Positions 60,085 through 64,000 of a DNA stretch of 64,000 nucleotides are shown piece by piece. Source of the stretch: Trichostrongylus colubriformis (Eukaryota; Nematoda; Chromadorea; Rhabditida; Trichostrongylidae); assembly GCA_963978905.1 (NCBI GenBank), contig OZ022260.1:7925725-7989724 (forward strand), read 5' to 3'. The notes below the pieces were generated by a model. It ran no database searches. It had not been told where the DNA came from and saw only the letters and a list, made by a program, of their open reading frames with translations. The stretch's first letter is position 1. Every line of letters starts with the position of its first letter. The position numbers and the translations under genes were made by a program.

Positions 60085-63000
60085 TTAGACCCAGTGCTGA
60101 GCATCCGACCTCTGAGCTGTTAGTTGTTTGAAGAGCGGCATCGGCGGAGGTGTGTCCGTCGCCAGACCAGCATAGTCAAGCGATGGCTGATGCCGCCTGA
60201 AAGATCTGCTTTTTCTTTCGAAGTCACCTCCAAAATCTTTTCAAATGGAGAAGTTCTGAGCCCAGTTTCATATTTGATATGGGATTGCAGAGCGTCGCTA
60301 CTTTGGAGACTGCTATCTGCTTAATACCATAGAGGGGCATAGAAAGAGGACGGCCGGGGAAGGAAGAAGGACCGAGAAATAGTGAAACTTAGAGGATGGT
60401 ATTTGGACACATTTTGTTCGAATCTCTCGACTTCAGATGAACAATTAGGTGAACAAAAAAAGCCTCTCAACTTTCAGTACTAACCTTTTATTTAACGGTG
60501 TCACTTGGGGCCGTTCAAATGTCCTTAACGGCTGTCGTGGAGACATATCCGATTGACCGACCGAGGCAAACACCGTAGATCCTGAAAAGATATGATTTCT
60601 ACAGCACATATCACACTTCACATAAACTCCTGCACTTCAATATGGTTATTGATTACGCATGATTGATCGATAATCGTTTTTGCACTAGAAAACTTCTACG
60701 GTGCATAGGGTTCAAAATGTATTGCACTGTTACTCAGTTATCCTTCCTGATTTTTTTAGATAGAAGGAAGTTACCTAAGAGGTCCGGTTTCTCCTGAAGT
60801 GAAGTTTTGGACGCGGGTGACAGTGGCTCTTGAGGAGATTCAAGTTTGGGTTTAGAACGTTTACGACGGCATAACAGTACGAATACGGTCACGAACAGTA
60901 CTAGTACCAGAACAATCACCTAAAAAGTACTGCCAAAGTATTGAGAACCTTTCAGTTTGGTAGATAAAAAGTCTTACTGGGAGCTGATCGCCTGCCGGCA
61001 CCAGTCGGGACCTCGGAAACTGGCTTTGCTTCCTCTTGCCATCAGCAGATTTTTTCTTCTCGGACTGCTCTTGAACTTCTGCATCGGAAGGAATGATGGT
61101 GATTGGAAGAATGAGACGAGCCGGTTGCACACTATCCGCACGAACTTCCAATTCCAGCTCTTCAGTGACCTGCACGTGGAGTCTTTTTTAAACTACGTAA
61201 TTTTAAGGCTTATGTATACTTTGATTTCGAGTTCTCATTGATTTAATTTCAGAGTACCGCGAAGCCTCTGTTTCCTTCCCATCTCGCAGATCATAGAGGG
61301 TCCGATTGAATTTCGGGACAGCTCTCGAATTATTATATTATTTGTGACACTTCGAGAGCAAAAAAAGAAAACAAAAAAAATTGGAGGAACGACCCCATAA
61401 TATTGTAATTTTGTCGGCGTTTTCTCAAAATGCGAACTTCATTTTCTTCTCCCTCTAAGCTGTCACAGAGCGGCTGAGATGGGAAATCGCATCGATTTTT
61501 GGAAAAGTTACATGGTTTCATGAGCACAGAAAGAGGAAATTGCCATAGGCGCGAGGGCCCACGCGTAACGGAAATTAAGCTGATCCTTTGATGTAAGATC
61601 CTATATAATAATGTACATATAATGATGCTTTATTGACTTCAAGTTTAGGTCATTCTGGAGCAAGTAACAATTCTTCCATTCCACCATTGTTTTAAACATG
61701 CAGGAACTCCAAAGAGGTTTATTCATTTATTTATTATTTATGTATCGCAAGCACAGAAATAGCTGCGCCTACAGCCGGATGAAAAACCGCGGCGCGTAGC
61801 GCGACTCCATGGACTGCTGATAAAATTCCCTGACCCAACGGTCCTTCATCCGTCTGCGCTCTCGCTGACGGGTAGAGAAGCATACTAGAGAGTGCTAGAC
61901 ACCTCGTAACCGCTACAACCATTTTCGTAGAATTTAATAAACATAAATAAAAATGATTGAGCGCCTTACCTCTTTGTCAGTAGCGAACGCCTGATAGTAT
62001 ACTCGGCCTCGAAGGATATCCGGGAATGTGAAGAAGAGTGCTGAATGATTTGAGACCGGGTCAAGAGAAATTCTGCCATAACGAGGAGTGGCAGTGACAA
62101 GGAACCGGGGAGTTGAGCCCTAAAAGAAGATCTTTTTTAGGTCAGCTTCGCTGGAGAGCCTAGAAAAGTTTGAACCTGAAGAGCAGTGGCATTCAGCTGG
62201 CTGGATGTCAGTGGTACTGCCGTATTCGTTTCGACAATCACCGGCTGTGCAGTGACCAACGACTTCACACGAATCTCCGATCGATTTCGTACAACTCCTT
62301 TCTCGGTGTTGGCCAGAAGGAATTCGAAGCTGTCCTGAAAAGTACTGGTGAAAGGATAAAGCTTCCAATGTGAAGTAATTGCTTTAGGATGAGCCACGCA
62401 CATGCCTCCTCTAACAACAGGAAAGTTTCGAAAATCATAACTGCATGGCGGTAAAGAGCGCAGAATGAGGCACAATGCAGCGCTTTATAAATATGGGCTC
62501 GCCTGGTTCGAAAGTTCTTTTTTTGACCTGAGGATTCGCCAATTAACGGCTGACGCCAATTAAAAGTTAAGGGGTGAGCGGCGAGATTGGAAGCACTGGA
62601 ATGAACATTGCTGGCCTCATAATTATGAGCCACAACGCATCAAAATCCCTATAAACTCTGAGTAGAAGCAGAAGCATGGCGCATCCCATGGATATTTGGC
62701 CTTATTGCCCCCCCCCCCCCCCGTTAGAATTCGCTACACCACATTGCCATACAGATCAACTTACCTTGTAAGAATTCATGTTCAGTTGAGCATAAAGTAT
62801 TTTTCCATCGTCAATATCCTTCTGAGTGAACTGTTTCGCCTCTTTTTCACCAGCTACCCAATAAAACGTTCCATTTTCAGGTCCATTGGTGATCTGAAAA
62901 ACACAAAATTTAGAATTTTCAAAATTTTGAAGAAAACAACAAAAATTCTCTAGTTGATCCTACAACAAAGTGACTTCGATTTCTCTCGAGAACCTGCACG

Positions 63001-64000
63001 TATAGATGGATATTGCATGATGCTACTAATGTGACATTTTTCAAGAATTTTATTCAACAAAAACAATAACAATATTTAGCAAAAACGTGTTTGAATTATT
63101 ATTTCGAAGCGTTTCAACAAAACCAATAACAAGATTTAGTAAAAAAAAACGTGTTTGAACGACGATTATTCTGGAGCGTTTTCGCCATGACAACCAAGGG
63201 CTGCTTCCCATTTATGGGTGTGAGCACTTATGACAAAAATTCGCTTTGCGGCACCATTAATGCGACTTACCGAATCGATGCCCTTGGGAGCTGGCAGAAC
63301 GTGGCTGTGTCACCTCTGCACTTCCACCCATGCCACGCTATCTCCTGTACCCATGCCACCCTGCCTCCTCCACCCATGCCACACTGCCTCGCTTGAAGGC
63401 TGCCATGCCCTGCCAATGGCGGGTGTGCCACCCGCCAAGCCGCTCTCGTCGCGCGCGGCAGCGCGAAAATTTGTCATAAGAGCACACACAGCTTATTTAT
63501 TAGTCGTCAAAACATGAATTTTCGCTACAGAAAAACGTAACAATAAAAAGCCGCATAGACCGCATCACTTATGCACCAACGTATTAGTAAAAAATGATAG
63601 AAAAACATCATAGTGCGCCGCAGAGAAGTGTGAGATGTAATTGTTATAAAGGATGATATCAACAAATGTTATTATGTATGTACTATAAGTTTATGTCATT
63701 GATTTCACAATCCACTCCTGCTAAATGACTTTTGAAAGCATACCTTGTATGTTATAGCAGCTCTATCACCATTCGAATACGCTCCAAGGTGGGTCCTGAA
63801 ACGAGTGCCTGATTGAGCGGCTACGGCAATTTGTAAAAATAAAATAAGGTACCGATTGAGCAGCACGTAGGTTTTGCCTTGAGGATACTCAATAACTGTA
63901 TGATTCTCCAAAGCAAGATCAAGGGGCTTTATTTTGACGACCAGTGCTCGTGAATGACCCTCAACGGACAAGGTGATCACGTCGTATGATGACATTGCCA
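60085..64000 (-). CDS. CSPG4/NG2-like transmembrane proteoglycan, C-terminal part
   Basis: Partial gene; the 5' end lies beyond the window. Exons on the - strand, in order: 64000-63853, 63795-63744, 62893-62765, 62334-62176, 62119-61970, 61169-60978, 60919-60775, 60581-60485, 60297-60228, 60186-60085. All phases agree. The extracellular part contains CSPG repeats: a repeat with THLGAYSNGDRAAITYK, ITNGPENGTFYWV, FTQKDIDDGKILYAQL and DSFEFLLANTEKG, then another with TPRYGRISLD and FPDILRGRVYYQ. A basic juxtamembrane segment (QSEKKKSADGKRKQS) precedes a single helix (VIVLVLVLFVTVFVLLC), followed by a stop-transfer CRRKRSKPK. The ~140-residue tail is Pro/Ser-rich and ends in AQHWV and stop, a PDZ ligand comparable to the YWV end of vertebrate NG2. 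A role in cell-matrix adhesion is known for the family and inferred here. Confidence 0.88.
60187..60227 (-). other. 41-bp terminal intron of the CSPG4-like gene
   Basis: Reads GTGACTTCGAAAG... to ...GCGGCATCAG on the - strand, phase 0 at both ends. If retained, the frame stays open and ends at a different stop about 60 bases earlier in the last exon (...RRCRSSNN), removing the PDZ ligand. Confidence 0.6.
62894..63743 (-). other. large intron of CSPG4-like gene with nested repeats
   Basis: Contains a diverged mariner-type MITE (about 63040-63580, related to 25146-25360). It is interrupted by MITE copy F at 63218-63489. Confidence 0.55.
63218..63489. mobile_element. MITE, ACTTACGAC family, copy F
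   Basis: Begins GTGTGAGCACTTATGACAAA and ends TTTGTCATAAGAGCACACAC. It has the same internal CACCCATGCCAC tandem words (63325-63385) as copy B. Confidence 0.75.

Overview
The window is eukaryotic DNA and looks like the genome of a clade V parasitic nematode, most likely a strongylid or hookworm. That assignment is inference. It rests on very short exons, introns from 41 bp to 11.7 kb with TTTCAG-type acceptors, ATGs lying 1-2 bases after a TTTCAG that could be spliced-leader acceptors, and a dense load of TA- and TTAA-flanked inverted-repeat elements. No operon-like bacterial gene order, rRNA, CRISPR array or intact canonical tRNA was seen. Almost all ATG-to-stop ORFs above 60 codons are chance ORFs inside repeats. 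The real coding signal lies in short exons, which I joined by hand using splice sites and reading phase.

Three genes can be read. (1) A complete secreted EndoU-type endoribonuclease gene (+ strand, 9297-15179, 8 exons, 292 aa), including one GC-AG intron. (2) A very large + strand gene (24208 to about 59258, 26-27 short exons). It encodes a secreted, Thr/Pro/Lys-rich protein with one thrombospondin type-1 (TSP1) repeat near each end. (3) The 3' part of a - strand gene (64000 to 60085) encoding a CSPG4/NG2-like transmembrane protein: CSPG repeats, one membrane helix and a cytoplasmic tail ending in a PDZ-type ligand (His-Trp-Val). Genes 2 and 3 converge. A second copy of the EndoU promoter and signal-peptide exon lies inverted at 4684-5010, with no visible downstream exons.

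The rest is repeat-rich. 1-9 kb: an element with 122-bp terminal inverted repeats (1249-2548), a decayed piggyBac-like element (3318-4318), two GC-rich fold-back elements (5659-6092, 6501-6929) and a core-deleted mariner (8004-8865). 9-15 kb: the EndoU gene, whose introns hold an 899-bp mariner-ended element (11036-11934) and several MITEs. 15-24 kb: intergenic, with fold-back elements at 15874-16365 and 22180-23348. 24-36 kb: first intron of the TSP1 gene, holding a cluster of five perfect GC hairpins (30286-30474), a ~250-bp tandem array (31030-33130), a ~140-bp array (33300-33860) and a Tc1-like relic (34977-35850). 36-59 kb: TSP1-gene exons separated by introns packed with MITEs, two SINE-like copies and one clear nested insertion (48187-49084 inside a fold-back element). 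59-64 kb: the convergent gap and the CSPG4-like gene, whose largest intron holds a second nested MITE.
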